A stretch of 64,000 bases of DNA from Sacculina carcini (GCA_916048095.2 OU696577.1:4620001-4684000); one strand, 5' to 3'; positions 1-10,969 are shown, counted from the first letter of the stretch. Made by a program: numbers and translations. Notes: generated by a model from the letters alone, not told the origin.

Positions 1-49
1 AAGAGAGATATATGGACAATAGGGGAGGAGATAAACGAGGAGGGTGGAG

Positions 50-548
50 AGCAAGACATTCAGATATATCAGTATTCAGAAGGAGGCGACGGGAGGAGGT
101 CCAAACAGATATATCAAAAAGTATATCAGACAGAAGAGCAGGGTCAGAAAAGGGACAATGAATATAGAATTGGATGTCATCAGCATATATGTGAAAAGGG
201 ATAGACCAGCGTCGAAGGATAGAGCAGAGAGAGGACATATAAAGATTGAAAAGAAGAGGACCAAGGGTATATACCCTTGAGGTACGCCAGAGGTAAGAGG
301 GATCGAATTTGAGACGGAAGAATTGAACTGGATAGAGTAAGATCGATTATGCAAATAGGAGCGAAGCAATGAGAGCGCGGAATCAGAAACACCTATGTGA
401 GAAAGGTCCTTAATGAGAATTTCATGATCTACAAGGTCAAATGCTGAGCTTACGTCAAGAAGGACAAGGAGAATGATGACAAAATACCTTCATTGACCGA
501 GATGAGGACAGATTCAGTACAATGAGAAGGACGAAATCCGGATTGGTG
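50..548 (-). mobile_element. LINE reverse transcriptase remnant
   Basis: On the minus strand this reads as the palm of a non-LTR retrotransposon reverse transcriptase spread over several frames. In order it shows SGFRPSHCTES near 500-545, SGVPQG near 280, a GPLLFNLYM-type motif, and an intact catalytic IYADDIQFYI near 170-195. Frame changes between these motifs mean it is not translatable. The style (GVPQGS, GPLLF, YADD) is that of L2/Rex1/CR1-type LINEs. It abuts a plus-strand LINE ORF1 fragment at about 548, so the two pieces are in opposite orientation. The left end lies at or beyond the window edge. Confidence 0.65.
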
Positions 549-2120
549 AATGTCAAGGACATTCATCGCTACTGGGTCTCCCGCTGCGCTCTTTGCGCGG
601 GGCTTGGCCACAGTGAAGCGAGGTGCATGCGGGCCGAAACGTGTGGCTACTGTGCTGGACCCCATCGTTCCTCTCAATGCGACCGTCCACTCCCGGAGAA
701 GTGCAACAACTGCGCTTACTCCTCTCGCAATCACACTCATTCTGCTTTCCTATCTTCATGTCCTTCGTTCATCTCAGTTCGCAACTACATTCGTCATCGC
801 ACTGCTACATCTGATGATATTTTGCCTCAACCCTCCTCCCTCTCCTCTCCTGCCGCTCCAGCCTCCTCGTCTCTTCCGTCTTCCTCTCAACATCTCTCCT
901 CTCGGGCCTGACTACTTCCTCCAACATCATCCTTCTTTGATTCTCTCCCCTATGATCACTCTTCCTCATCTCTCCCTCCATCCCCAGTTCTAGTACAATC
1001 CACTCAACACTCTCCCGCATCTCTCTCTGTCGGAATCCTCAATATTCGATCCTGCCGCCACAAAACAACTTATCTGTCCCATCTGGTCTCCTTCCATCTC
1101 TTATCCATTCTATGCGTTGTCGAAACTTGGATGCTGGACATCGATATTCCATCTTTTCTATCTAACATACCCTCCGATTTTTCCTTCATCCATAAAGCCA
1201 GAACCGATCCCAAATCCCCTGGAGGTGGACTGGGCTGTATGTTTTCTAAGTCTCTTCCTATTTCTCTTCTACCTGATCCTATTCCTCCCCCTTCTTCCTT
1301 TGAGTTCATTTGAGTGCCTTTCGTCGTACCTATCCTATCCAAAATTGGGTATTCTTATCTTTTTTTCTCTGAATTATCCTCTCTTTTTGAACCTATTGAA
1401 TCTTCCTTTTCTAGTTATCTCGCCCTCGGCGATTTTAATTTCTGGGTCGAATGTCCTGCTATTTCCTCATATTCCTCGAATTATATCTCTCTCCTGGATT
1501 ATCATGGTCTTGTATCTCCTGTTCCTTCTCCCACACCCATTTCGGGCCACACTCTTGGTTTGTTATTTTCCCTTCTCCTGTTCTCTCTACCCATTCTCCT
1601 CCTTCCGAAGATTTAGTTCTTCCCCCCGACTTTTCCTTCTCTGACCATAGTCTCATTCCTACCTCAATTTCTGCCCACGGACCTCCTAATTCAATGTCTT
1701 CCCCCATCTTTTCTCGCAACTACAAAATTGTTCACCCTTTTATCTTTCACTCCCTTCTTGCAAATTCTTTCCCTCTACATATTATTCACTCTCTTCCAAC
1801 CTCGGATATATATCATCTCTTTCTACTCTATCCCTCATTAACAACCATACGTTCCCTCTGACTCTCCGTTTTTCCCGTCCTCGTTCGTCTCCTTGGAATA
1901 ATCCTAACCTCGACCGTCTGAAACGTCGTTCAACGGCGTTGGAGCGTACCTAGCGACGCACTCGCCTCTCGTGTGACTGGTCTACTTTTTGCTCTGCTCG
2001 CTCATTATATATTTCTTCTCTAGCATCCTCCAAGCAAACGTTGAACTCGTCTCGACTTTCTTCTCTCTCTCGATCTCCTGAAGCTATCTGAAACACACTC
2101 AACTCCCTTTCTGGCCTTCG
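549..2120 (+). pseudogene. LINE ORF1 zinc knuckles plus truncated endonuclease
   Basis: The first 250 bases encode a gag-like ORF1 C-terminus with clustered Cys/His knuckles (CALCAGLGHSEARC, CGYCAGPHRSSQC, CNNCAYSSR...HSAFLSSC). After a Ser/Pro-rich stretch and frame changes, an apurinic-type endonuclease follows: GILNIRSCR near 1030, CVVETWMLD near 1115 and ALGDFNFW near 1420-1445. The endonuclease runs out in pyrimidine-rich decayed sequence by about 2120, and no reverse transcriptase follows. Long Leu/Phe/Ser-rich readings in other frames are artefacts of this pyrimidine-rich strand. This is a dead fragment of a Jockey/L2-like LINE. Confidence 0.65.
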
Positions 2121-2124
2121 CTTG

Positions 2125-2460
2125 TCATGGGACCAATACACCAGTACTATCATCATGGGACCAATATACCAGTAGCCTTAAGACCTACCCAGTGTATGTT
2201 TCCATAAGCTGACAAATTACTGCGCTCTTTGCGCGGGGCTTTGCCACAGTGAAGCGAGGTGCATGCGGGCCGAGACGTGTGGCCACTGTGCTGGACCCCA
2301 TCGTTCCTCTCAATGCGACCGTCCACTCCCGGAGAAGTGCAACAACTGCGCTTCCTCCTCTCGCACTCACACTTCTGCTTTCCTATCATCATGTGCTTCG
2401 TTCATCTCAGTTAGCAACCACATTCGTCATCGCACTGCTACATCTGATGATCTGCTTACA
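2125..2460 (+). repeat. Second copy of the LINE zinc-knuckle segment
   Basis: Bases from about 2221 to 2455 repeat the zinc-knuckle segment at about 579-815 with few differences, again encoding CALC...C, CGHCAGPHRSSQC and CNNCASSSR. The junction upstream carries a short direct repeat of CATGGGACCAATA about 30 bp apart (2128 and 2154). The copy ends near 2455 and the following bases are unrelated AT-rich sequence. It is either a second truncated insertion of the same family or a local duplication. Confidence 0.7.
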
Positions 2461-3115
2461 ATTAAAATTACTACTACAAAAGTCAATAATACCAGGGTAC
2501 TATCAACTTCATTCATGTATTGCTTGATATGAATATAGCGCTCATAAACATAAACGCGAAAAAAGTCACAAAGAAACTTCAGCGCACCCAGGGGTGTGGT
2601 CATAAAGAATCAAACAGTATCAAAATTATACAGTGATGAAAACCAAAATGAGCACAAACTACATGAATACAGAAAAATTGAATATAAATAAAAACCTCTC
2701 ACTACATCAGAACAATCAATTTGGAACGTTCCCATTTCGATTACAAAATCACTACAAATCTTACGCGTGTATTAAGGATTGCCACTTACGTATATAAAAC
2801 ACTAATTACCAATGTGACGAAACTCGATTTTTTATTAAATACATCATTAAACTTCGAGCACTCCAATAAATAAATATATCACCGCTAAAAATAAAATGTA
2901 TATTTATCGTATAACATTTAACTCAATAATTCATCCAGTTTCATACGGAGTCGTGCATTGGTTTTTGACCAAGTTCTCTTTATCCGTGTTCGTTGGTTGC
3001 TTGCGTCATATTAGGTGTTTATATTTAATAGTTCCTGTTTTTATATATTTCGTTAGTATATATTTGCGCTTGATGCTGTTATATCTCTTGGTAATCGTGG
3101 TGTTGGATTGATGTT
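2461..3115. other. AT-rich interval without recognised genes
   Basis: No conserved coding signal is seen on either strand. The sequence is AT-rich and unstructured apart from short A and T runs, and ends where the left arm of the 41-bp inverted repeat begins. Confidence 0.5.
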
Positions 3116-4014
3116 CAGTTCAGTGTATCTGTTATAGCGCCTGTCATACACGGGCGAGCATCAGCTACACAGTATAAGCAAGCGGGCAAAGGTAAAGAGC
3201 TATTTACAGAAACATTAATAAAAAGAATGAAGAGCACTTATATATGAGTACAGTATGAGTAAATATTAAACTGTTCAGACTCGACTACTGCAGCTCACTC
3301 CACTTCAGCTGTCCTACTTATTCTTTAAAAATTCTTCAGCGCGTAATAAATCAGTCCTGTCGTTTTGTTTTGCATCCTATCTTCTGTCGCCATACTTCTC
3401 CTTTTCTGTTTCAATTCCGTTGGCTTCCTATTAAATCGCGCATTCACTTCAAAATCTGCTGCATAATATTCAAACTCATCCCGTCATTCTGCTCCTCTAT
3501 GCTGTCCTCGCGCCCTCAATGAATCTGCCTGGTCCTCTAAATCGTTCTCGTTCTACGGTTCTCGATTATATAACTCGCTCCCTTCTCATATCATCTCCTC
3601 GCTCACTTATCGATCTTTTACCTCTTCTCTACCTAAACATCTTGTCGAAATTTCCTTTGATCCCGTGACTCACTCCTTGACTCCTTTTGCCTCTCTCTGA
3701 TATGTGTGTGGGCGCGAATGCATGTATGCTTGTGTTTACCTATGTTTGAGTCCAATTATGTTTATTTTACTTTGTTATTTTGTTCTTCAATCACCCTTCA
3801 ATGTGTTATTCTCATTGTGTAAATATGTTCATTGCGTTATTTGAATCGTGTAATATTTATTCCTTCGTGTGTTCTTTTTATTGTTTCCGTAATTGTATTT
3901 ATAGCTTGTTTTCTTTTTTTGTAACTGTTTTAGCTTTGTCCGCTTGTTCATACTGTTAAGCTGCTGCGCGCCCGTGTATGACAGGCGCTATAACAAATAC
4001 ACTGAACTGAACTG
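3116..4014 (+). mobile_element. LINE 3' end bounded by a 41-bp inverted repeat
   Basis: Bases 3260-3700 read, across frames, as the C-terminus of an L2/Rex1-type ORF2: an LxWLPIKSRIHFKI motif near 3420, then SFYGSRLYNSLPSHII near 3550-3590. A non-coding 3' UTR follows and ends in a GAACT-type repeat at about 4014. The last 41 bases (3969-4009) are repeated in inverted orientation at 3116-3156 with one mismatch. The left arm is therefore the tail of an oppositely oriented copy of the same family, 5'-truncated to almost nothing. Confidence 0.6.
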
Positions 4015-4374
4015 TTTACCATGAACAGTAATACCATGAACACAGCTGAACTCTCGTGTCAGATGTTCGCGATTCGAGTCCTGGTCCAGGTTCGTTCATC
4101 ATCACCTCTGCTTGAGTCTACCGGGAGTCACCACTGTAGATGGGCGCATAGTGGGGCGTGCCATATAGTTTAAACTGGCTGGTGCGCGCTTAAAACGACA
4201 ATATCAACAAAATGAAGTGGTCCTGGAGCTGCGACGTCTACGTCGTGGGACCACCCTCCAATCTGGAGGCCAAACCGCAGCAACAACCGTTCCAGCCTCG
4301 TCAGAACGACGGGGCTGTCGAGCTCCTGGGATCGGCTTCGGTCACCCGGGTTCCACAGGTCTTTTTTCAGCTCA

Positions 4375-5817
4375 GTGCAACTGGCACAAATCGTGACGCC
4401 ACGCTACACATACACAAACAACAGACACTGTACCAACACCGGTCGCCTCACACTTTCATTTCCACGCATGTCACCGTATCCTGCGGGGGCGTCGAGATAT
4501 GATCCGCTCGCGATCATTTCTCGTATGTTCATACTCGCAGGAGACGTAGAACCACATCCAGGCCCAAGACACGCATACACCTGCCACATATGTACACAGC
4601 CACTCACTACACGCCGACACACGAAAGGCTCCGTTCAGTGCAGCTCCTGCATAAACTGGTGCCACACCACATGCACATCACTCCAAAACATCGCACAATA
4701 CACGAGCTCATTCATCTGCTCATTATGCGCACCAAACTCATCAACACCAGCACGTACACCGACACTGGCACATTCACCAACATCAGTCACCTCTGTTTCA
4801 TCACCATCAACATCATCGCGGTCATCAGCACCACCGACATCGCCATCATTCCCATCTTCACATACAACTCGTTCATCCTCACACTCACCAACAACTTCGT
4901 CCTCCTCACAAGCATCACTATCACCATCAGCACCATCCTCACTATCATCATCATCAGTTCTGCCATCATCACCACACTCATCAACACATTCACCACCACC
5001 ACCACCACCGGTGGTGGTGGTGGTGGTGGTGGTGACTCAACACCTCAACTCAACACCTCTCAACAACTCAACAACACTCACAACACCTCTCACCACTCAA
5101 CAACACTCTCACTCGCACAAACACCAACATACACCGCACACACAACATCAACATTCTCCAGCTCAACATCGACGGCATCAACACCAAAAACATGAACTAA
5201 CACACTTCCTCACACGACACTCCATTCACATAACACTCATCCAGGAAACAAAGTTACAACAACACCACAGAACACCCACCTTTCACAATTACACCACCAT
5301 TCGCCAAGACCGCACTAGCGGCCGAGGCGGTGGCCTCATCACACTTATACACAGAACAATCAACTACACAAACACCAGCACACAGACACAAACATTACTA
5401 CCTCCAAACGACACCACAACAGAATTACAGTCGATACAAATACGCACTGGCACACACTCACACAACACTTACACAAATTACACAAAAGCCAATTGGTCAC
5501 AATTCACACACGACACGGAACTAGCATTTACACAACTCAACACAACAGACATCACAGACATAAACAAATCAGTCCAAACATTCAACGAGATCATACACAA
5601 GGCAGACAAACAACACATCCCAAAAGGTCACAGAAAACACCACAACCCAAACTTCACACAAGAAATACACACACTCATCAAACAACGCGACATACTGAAA
5701 CACTCAGACACCACACTCACAAAATACATCAGAACAAATACACACACTCAACACAACAATCAACAGCAAAATACACGAAAAAAATCACTGAACTGGCACA
5801 ACTACATAAAACACTAG
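4375..5817 (+). pseudogene. LINE ORF, 5' part: 2A-like motif, PHD-type finger, partial endonuclease
   Basis: An open frame of about 480 codons. Near codons 51-64 it reads FILAGDVEPHPGP, a 2A-like ribosome-skipping motif with His where canonical 2A has Asn. A Cys4-His-Cys3 finger follows (CHIC...CSSCINWCH..C...CSLC, about codons 69-118), as known at the start of some CR1/L2-type LINE ORFs. A Ser/Thr/Pro-rich linker, a Val tract encoded by (GGT)n and a His/Gln-rich stretch follow. The endonuclease begins with ITLIQETKL and SGRGGGLITLIH but jumps from ELQSIQI directly to NYTKANWSQF. The catalytic GDFNAH block is therefore deleted. Confidence 0.65.
4991..5034. repeat. (CCA)n/(TGG)n perfect palindrome
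   Basis: A run of CAC/CCA triplets is followed directly by the complementary GGT/TGG run, centred on CACCGGTG near 5010. The two halves are reverse complements and could form a hairpin of about 20 bp with almost no loop. It lies inside the LINE reading frame and codes for Pro then Val. Confidence 0.85.
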
Positions 5818-6567
5818 ATCACAGATCAAACACCTCAAAATTCTATAACACACTCAAGAGCATCACACTCTCAAACAGCAATATAACACGCACACACGCG
5901 GCCATCACGACCGACACAACATCTGTACCATCAAATAAACAACAGGCAAACACACTCATTAATCATTACTCACACATCAGCCACATCACTCACACATCAG
6001 CCACATCACTCCTTCACAAGAAGACAGAAAAATCATCAGACGTAAACACATTCAGCACAGATCCACTATACACGCCATTCACACATGAGCAGACACGACA
6101 CATCATACACAGCATCAAACAATCATCAGCCTGTGGTCCAGATGGAATAAGAAACATCCATCTGAAACATCTTGGACCACAAGGCATACAGACACTCACC
6201 AACATATCTAACTACAGCTACTCACACAACGCAATACCTCTTTCTGTTCTTTCTTTCTTTCTTTTTGTTCTTTCCTCAGGAGCTCGAAGTTGCTCGGCCA
6301 GACAACTTGAGGAACAACAACAACAACACAATACCTCTCATCTGGAAAACGGGCATCATCATCACACTACACAAACAAGGCACAGACCCCACGCTACCTT
6401 CTTCACATCGTCCAATCACACTGATCTGCACACCATCAAAAATCACAGAACGCCTCATACTCAAACTCATCACACCACAAATCCCACTCACAATCACAAC
6501 ACGGCTTCAGATCACTGCACTCTATAACCACACTGCTCACATAACTCACACAGACCATGATGGGTAA
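5818..6567 (+). pseudogene. LINE reverse transcriptase, N-terminal part, interrupted
   Basis: The reading begins after a frame change near 5800 and carries RT block 1, SSACGPDGIRNIHLKHLG, near 6120-6180. At 6241 it is broken by an 87-bp insertion plus a 10-bp target duplication. The 97 added bases shift the frame by one. RT sequence (LIWKTGIIITLHKQGTD, then HRPITLICTPSKI) resumes in exactly that shifted frame. Positions 5971-6010 hold two exact tandem copies of a 20-base unit that is single in the duplicate at 8130-8162. Confidence 0.7.
6242..6328 (+). mobile_element. 87-bp LINE-tail insertion with 10-bp TSD
   Basis: The insert is flanked by perfect CAATACCTCT copies at 6232-6241 and 6329-6338. 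It contains a pyrimidine-rich lead and then CTTTCCTCAGGAGC...GCTCGGCCAGACAAC...GAGGAAC(AAC)n. That is the same sequence as the natural 3' end of the host LINE at about 7950-8005. It is a severely 5'-truncated insertion of the same family into an older copy. Confidence 0.85.
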
Positions 6568-7753
6568 CATAAACACAACAAAACCACCACACCGAACACT
6601 ACTCATAACATTAAACATCAGCAAAGCCTTCGACAGAGTTCCACGACACAATCTCACAAACAAAATACTAGACACCACACTTCACAATAACACAAAGAGA
6701 TGGTTGGCCAACTACCTCGCTGGCAGATGCGCCCATGTGAGGTACAACGGACAATCATCTCACACACGCAACATAACAAACGGAGTCCCTCAGGGCTCCG
6801 TTTTAGCACCAACACTATTCAACCTATACCTACACGACATGCCAGCACCCAACACTCCATCCATACATATATCATCATATGCAGACGACATCACTATCAC
6901 AAGCACGCACAGACACGCCGACACAGCAGTGCACACACTACAACCTTACATCAACACACTACAACAATGGTTCAGCACAAACCAACTGAACATTGCCCCG
7001 GCCAAATCCACAGCCACACTCATCACCAACTGGACATCCGAATATAACTACACACCACAAATCACTATCAACAACGCGATCATCCCACACACGCACACAC
7101 CAAAAATACTAGGCGTCACATACGACACACACCTCTCATTCAAACAACACATCACCAACATCAAAACCGAAGGCACCCCACGCCTCAACGCACTGAAAGC
7201 ACTCTCACACACAACTTTCGGACACAACAAAGACACCACAACCACCATATACAAACAATACATCAGACCCGCGATAGAATATGCTAGCCCCGCATGGGCT
7301 AGCGATCTCGCAACACACCACACCAACACACTTCAAACACTTCAAAACACCGCACTCAGAACAATCACAGGATGCACAGCTACCACACCAGTAGTCCACC
7401 TCCATCACGACACTAAAATCCTCAAACTGACACACCACCTAGACATGAGAGGCACACAAACACTCGCAGCAGCAGTCATCAACACAGCACATCCACTACA
7501 TCACCTCACAACACAAGACAACACAAACAGAAACATAAAAACAACACCAAGCACACTTTACCACAGACAAATTTTCACGTCACTTCCACCAGCTCCCCAC
7601 GCACATAAATCAAGAAACACATACACACAGAGATCGCAAGGAAAGCCATACGCTCACTACAACACAATACACTCCTACAAAGACACCCACCGGACACACA
7701 CAAATCAGAAATCACACTCACACGCAAATACAAGGTGCATCTGGCCAGGTTGA
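6557..7753 (+). pseudogene. LINE reverse transcriptase, palm to C-terminus
   Basis: A 398-codon open frame continues the reverse transcriptase. LNISKAFDRVPRHNL is near 6615-6660, NGVPQGSVLAPTLFNLYL near 6780-6835 and the catalytic SYADDITI near 6875-6900. Thumb and connection motifs follow: KILGVTYDTHLSF near 7110 and RPAIEYASPAWAS near 7265. Frame with the upstream RT part is lost near 6555. After 7753 the C-terminus decays towards the 3' end. The catalytic YADD is intact, but the element as a whole is broken. Confidence 0.75.
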
Positions 7754-8021
7754 GATGCGGTCATCATCCTGCCCTTCTGTCATATCAGAAAAGGTTGAAT
7801 GACTCAATCGATGACACTTGTCCAGATTGCAATTAGAACCACACACCATCACACACATCATGGAACACTGCACAGCACACACACAACTCAGACGCCAACA
7901 CAAAATCAATTCCATCAGGGACCTGTGGAACAACCCGGTCGGTGCCGTGTCTTTCCTCAGGAGCCCGAGGTTGCTCGGCCAGACAACCTGAGGAACGTCA
8001 ACAACAACAACAGCAACATGA

Positions 8022-8190
8022 ACTCGCAAAAGCATCACACTCTCAAACAGCAATGTAACACGCACACACGAAGCCATCACGACCGACACAACATCAGTAC
8101 CATCAAATAAACAACAGGCAAACACACTCATTAATCATTACTCACACATCAGCCACATCACTCCTTCACATGCAGACAGAAAAAAATCAT
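8022..8190 (+). repeat. Extra copy of an internal LINE segment
   Basis: This segment repeats bases 5860-6040 of the LINE lying immediately upstream (TCACACTCTCAAACAGCAAT and onward) with a few substitutions. It has only one copy of the 20-base unit duplicated at 5971-6010. It sits just after the LINE (AAC)n tail, so it is either a second truncated element or a rearranged piece. Confidence 0.75.
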
Positions 8191-8614
8191 AACAAATGCA
8201 AATCATGCAGCTGGCATACAACTATTCTAGAAAACCATGCCCAGCGTACGGCGAAGTTGTGACTGTGTCTCTAGTCTGTGAAACTGTGCAATATCTTCAA
8301 CTTTCTCTGGCGGTAGCGAAATGGCATTTGGTATCAGGTGATTACCCAGGAAGCAGATACATGTTTTGCCGTACACATTTTGCGGTAATTGGTCACGACT
8401 CCGTATTTTTGGCCTGCTTGATCATCAGGGCAAGTGTTTGGAATTTGGTGGATTCCGCCCCACGTTGACACTCTGGGTAATGAGCGGGTCGACACAGCCT
8501 CAAAACGCTCTGCCGCCCGCACTTTTTACCCAATTTTTTATTTTCTCGCTCCGTTTTCTAACACGTTTTTTAATTATAAATAACTTCATTCATTCATTTA
8601 ACTTCATAACTATG

Positions 8615-8933
8615 TTGGGCTCCGTGGTGTAGTGGTAGCTCCTCACTAGCGGGATGGCGGCAGAATAAAATTTATTTGGGTGAATTCTATAATCCGGCAG
8701 CCCCTGTCTACCCAGCAGTAAATTTGTACCATTTATCAGTCGTGTATTGTATCATGTATTATTGGTAGATGACCCTCTTTTACACGTCTTCAGTTCTTGT
8801 GGCGCTATAGCATGGAGAGGGTCGGTCCTGAAGTGGCAGCGAGCTGCAGGGGGCACACCTGTGTGCTCATAAGCTCAGGCTTCTTCTCGTGTAGCCACTG
8901 TCACTTGATTCATTTAACCTTTAACCTTTTTTT
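8615..8933 (+). mobile_element. tRNA-headed SINE, copy 1
   Basis: The 5' head GGCTCCGTGGTGTAGTGGTA resembles a tRNA-Gly/Glu 5' half with a Pol III A box. The body contains CCCAGCAGTAAAT, a GGCGCTATAGCATGGAGAGGG block and a GGTCGGTCCTGAAGTGGCAG block, ending in TTTAACC repeats and a T run. A second copy of the same body lies at 34768-35060. The B box is not clearly preserved. Confidence 0.65.
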
Positions 8934-8999
8934 GATTGCGGTGGCGGCGGCATGGAATGAAAGTGGTCCTCAAAAGCTGAAAGCAGTAAAACTGATATA

Positions 9000-9328
9000 G
9001 GATATTTGACGTGCGGTTATCACCGGCGGAGATTTGAATAGGTGGCATTGTGTCGATTTCGCGTCTGTCAAACATACGGACCTACCACCACCTACTGCTT
9101 GCACAACTATAGCCCGTGTCCGTTGCATGTAACGCGCCTCTCTCCGTGCGAGACGTCTTAATTGAGTGTCGTAATAATGAATTGAGCCATCGCCGATTGT
9201 TTGGTCGAAATTATTCTATTAACGAAAATATTAAACAGAATGCCGCTGCCGTTTTCGATGGTCGGTTGTTTGTTTTCATTGAATTATTACCATTTAGCCT
9301 TATGTTTACACAAATTAATTATGTGTGA
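9000..9328 (+). pseudogene. LINE ORF2 C-terminal fragment
   Basis: The reading VACNAPLSVRDVLIECRNNE followed by HRRLFGRN has the layout of the C-terminal Cys/His segment of Jockey-like ORF2 proteins (CxxC...LTVxHILxEC...RRxxF). Only this tail is recognisable. Upstream bases to about 9000 fit the same domain weakly. It is a truncated remnant close upstream of the first NSF coding exon and not part of NSF. Confidence 0.45.
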
Positions 9329-9590
9329 CTGATTTTGACTACCAATGAAAGTCAACTTATTTTAAATTTCAAGACAATACATTTTTGAGACAGCATTTAT
9401 AAGACATTTTTGTGACAATCATTGGATTAGATTTTTGTGTGTTTTTGTATTTGATGTCTCGTGTTGCATTAACTGGGCAGCTTCGTATGGTTTGAATGGC
9501 CGTTGCGCCGATTATCAACAGTTATCATCATCATATTGCGGTGCAGCTGCTTTCATACTTGCTATTTGAACATTGTGTGTTATATTGCAG

Positions 9591-9690
9591 TGTCCACCAT
9601 GAAGCTGAAGGTTGGTAAATGTCCCACTGATGAGCTGTCCATCAGCAACTGTGCCGTGGCCAATTCTACGGAGCCGACCCGCGATAAACA
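9591..9690 (+). CDS. NSF: NSF exon 1 (first coding exon)
   Basis: The ATG at 9599 in a good context (CCACCATGA) starts MKLKVGKCPTDELSISNCAV, which matches the start of the NSF N domain (KCPTDELS.TNCAV in the family). Coding bases 9599-9690 give 30 codons plus two bases. The donor is GTCAGT at 9691. An acceptor TATATTGCAG ends at 9590, only eight bases before the ATG, so a separate upstream 5' UTR exon is likely. It was not located. The N domain binds the SNAP-SNARE complex. The N-terminus is as short as in other invertebrate NSF proteins, but the ATG is chosen by homology and context only. Confidence 0.88.
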
Positions 9691-9734
9691 GTCAGTCTTC
9701 TCCATTACATCGCGTCCAATACTCCATATTAGCA

Positions 9735-10890
9735 CTGTCTAAGCTTGCGTACTTTTTAGTACACGTATCATTATTAAAATGAATTAACAAGATGACAAAG
9801 AAGAGTGTATACGCTATATATTGCATGATTTCAATATCCGTGTACCTTTATATCGAGAGAGAGAGAGAGATAGAAATAAGTGTAGTAATATCAGGAAAGC
9901 AAATTAAAGGAAATGAAGTGAGGCGAAGCAGCATTAGATTTGCACACACACACCCTCAACGTACAAAAGTTGACCTCAACGTACACAAGTACAAACATTA
10001 ACAAATGATAATGGACCGAATTATAATGCAAAAAATTACACTGGTCAATATTGTGTGTTGAATTTATATGAAACAGTTGGCATTGCAGAATTTTTTCCCT
10101 AATTTCATATCTGAAGCTATTTTTTTCTCAAATATCTGTATTGCAATGTGAATTTTTATATATCACAAAATTTTGTCCTCATCACGGTGTTGTAGACTAT
10201 CATGAATGATATGCTATAAAAGAAGTTATAAGTAGGGTGACCTTTTGGTGCGCTAAAAATTAAGAATAGTTGCGCTAAAAAATTTCCTAGAATCCTAAAA
10301 GGCACTAGCGCTAAAACGTTGGACTTAAATTTTTCCAAACATTTCGCTAAAACCCGTAAAAGGTTAGTGAAAATCATTTAATTATGAAAAACACTTTTTT
10401 GTGAGGAAAATTTATACTTTTTACATTCGATAACTATTACCACAATACGTTTTGAGCACTCGCGGTTGTGCTAGAATTTCATGCTTCATGAGCTTCAACT
10501 GTCACTTCACTGGCGATTTTGATGCGCTTAAAATCGCAAATTGTTGCGCTAATAAGTTTAGCTCAATGCTTCGCAAATATCGTCAATTTGAAATAATAGG
10601 GTAATACAATTTAAACACTGAAATCACTCCTTAACATTACACTTTGGGAGTTTCACGTTTTTGTTTCCACTCAATGCATTCTGAACATTCGCGGTTGCGT
10701 TAAGATTGTGTGTTGCTTGTGTGTCATATGCTTGTCTAGTCTGTCGAGTATGTCGCACTGATGCATGGTATTGACATTTAAATACATAATATAATTTGAA
10801 ATTCTCACTTGATGCTAATTTTCTCAAATGTTTCAAGGTCTAAATAGATTTTGCCGATAAAGCATCATCTGAATATGCGGTAATTATATT
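9735..10890. other. Intron 1, proximal part without recognised elements
   Basis: AT-rich sequence with a (GA) run at 9857-9870 and a (CA)5 run at about 9943-9952. Several CGCTAAAA repeats occur between 10250 and 10560. No coding similarity is visible. The CA run lies about 250 bases after the exon 1 donor. Confidence 0.4.
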
Positions 10891-10969
10891 CAAGTGTTGT
10901 CAGTGCCGGATTTAGGCATGTGGAGGTCCCTGGGCAATTTATGTGTGGAGGCCCCTGGTCAATCAATGT

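Larger units (their letters stand above)
4200..8019 (+). mobile_element. ACA-rich Jockey/CR1-type LINE, decayed
   Basis: This is a nearly full-span non-LTR retrotransposon. It has a GC-richer 5' leader (about 4200-4370), an ORF starting with a 2A-like motif and a PHD-type finger, an endonuclease start, a reverse transcriptase with YADD, a C-terminal region, and a 3' end with CTTTCCTCAGGAGCCCGAGG followed by (AAC)n. The coding strand is extremely rich in ACA/CAC and poor in G and T, so the protein is full of Thr, His, Asn and Gln. The middle of the endonuclease is missing, and frames break near 5817, 6240 and 6555. The break at 6240 is explained by an 87-bp insertion. The element is inactive. 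Confidence 0.75.

Noticed and set aside
1117-1861. Long Leu/Phe/Ser-rich frames that look like membrane proteins
   Set aside because: They are off-frame readings of pyrimidine-rich LINE endonuclease sequence; the conserved motifs lie in other frames.
4050-4110. Possible tRNA gene (GCGATTCGAGTCC resembles a B box)
   Set aside because: No A box or cloverleaf could be drawn at the proper distance.
8615-8690. tRNA gene at the SINE head
   Set aside because: Only the 5' half is tRNA-like and the body recurs elsewhere, so it is a SINE.
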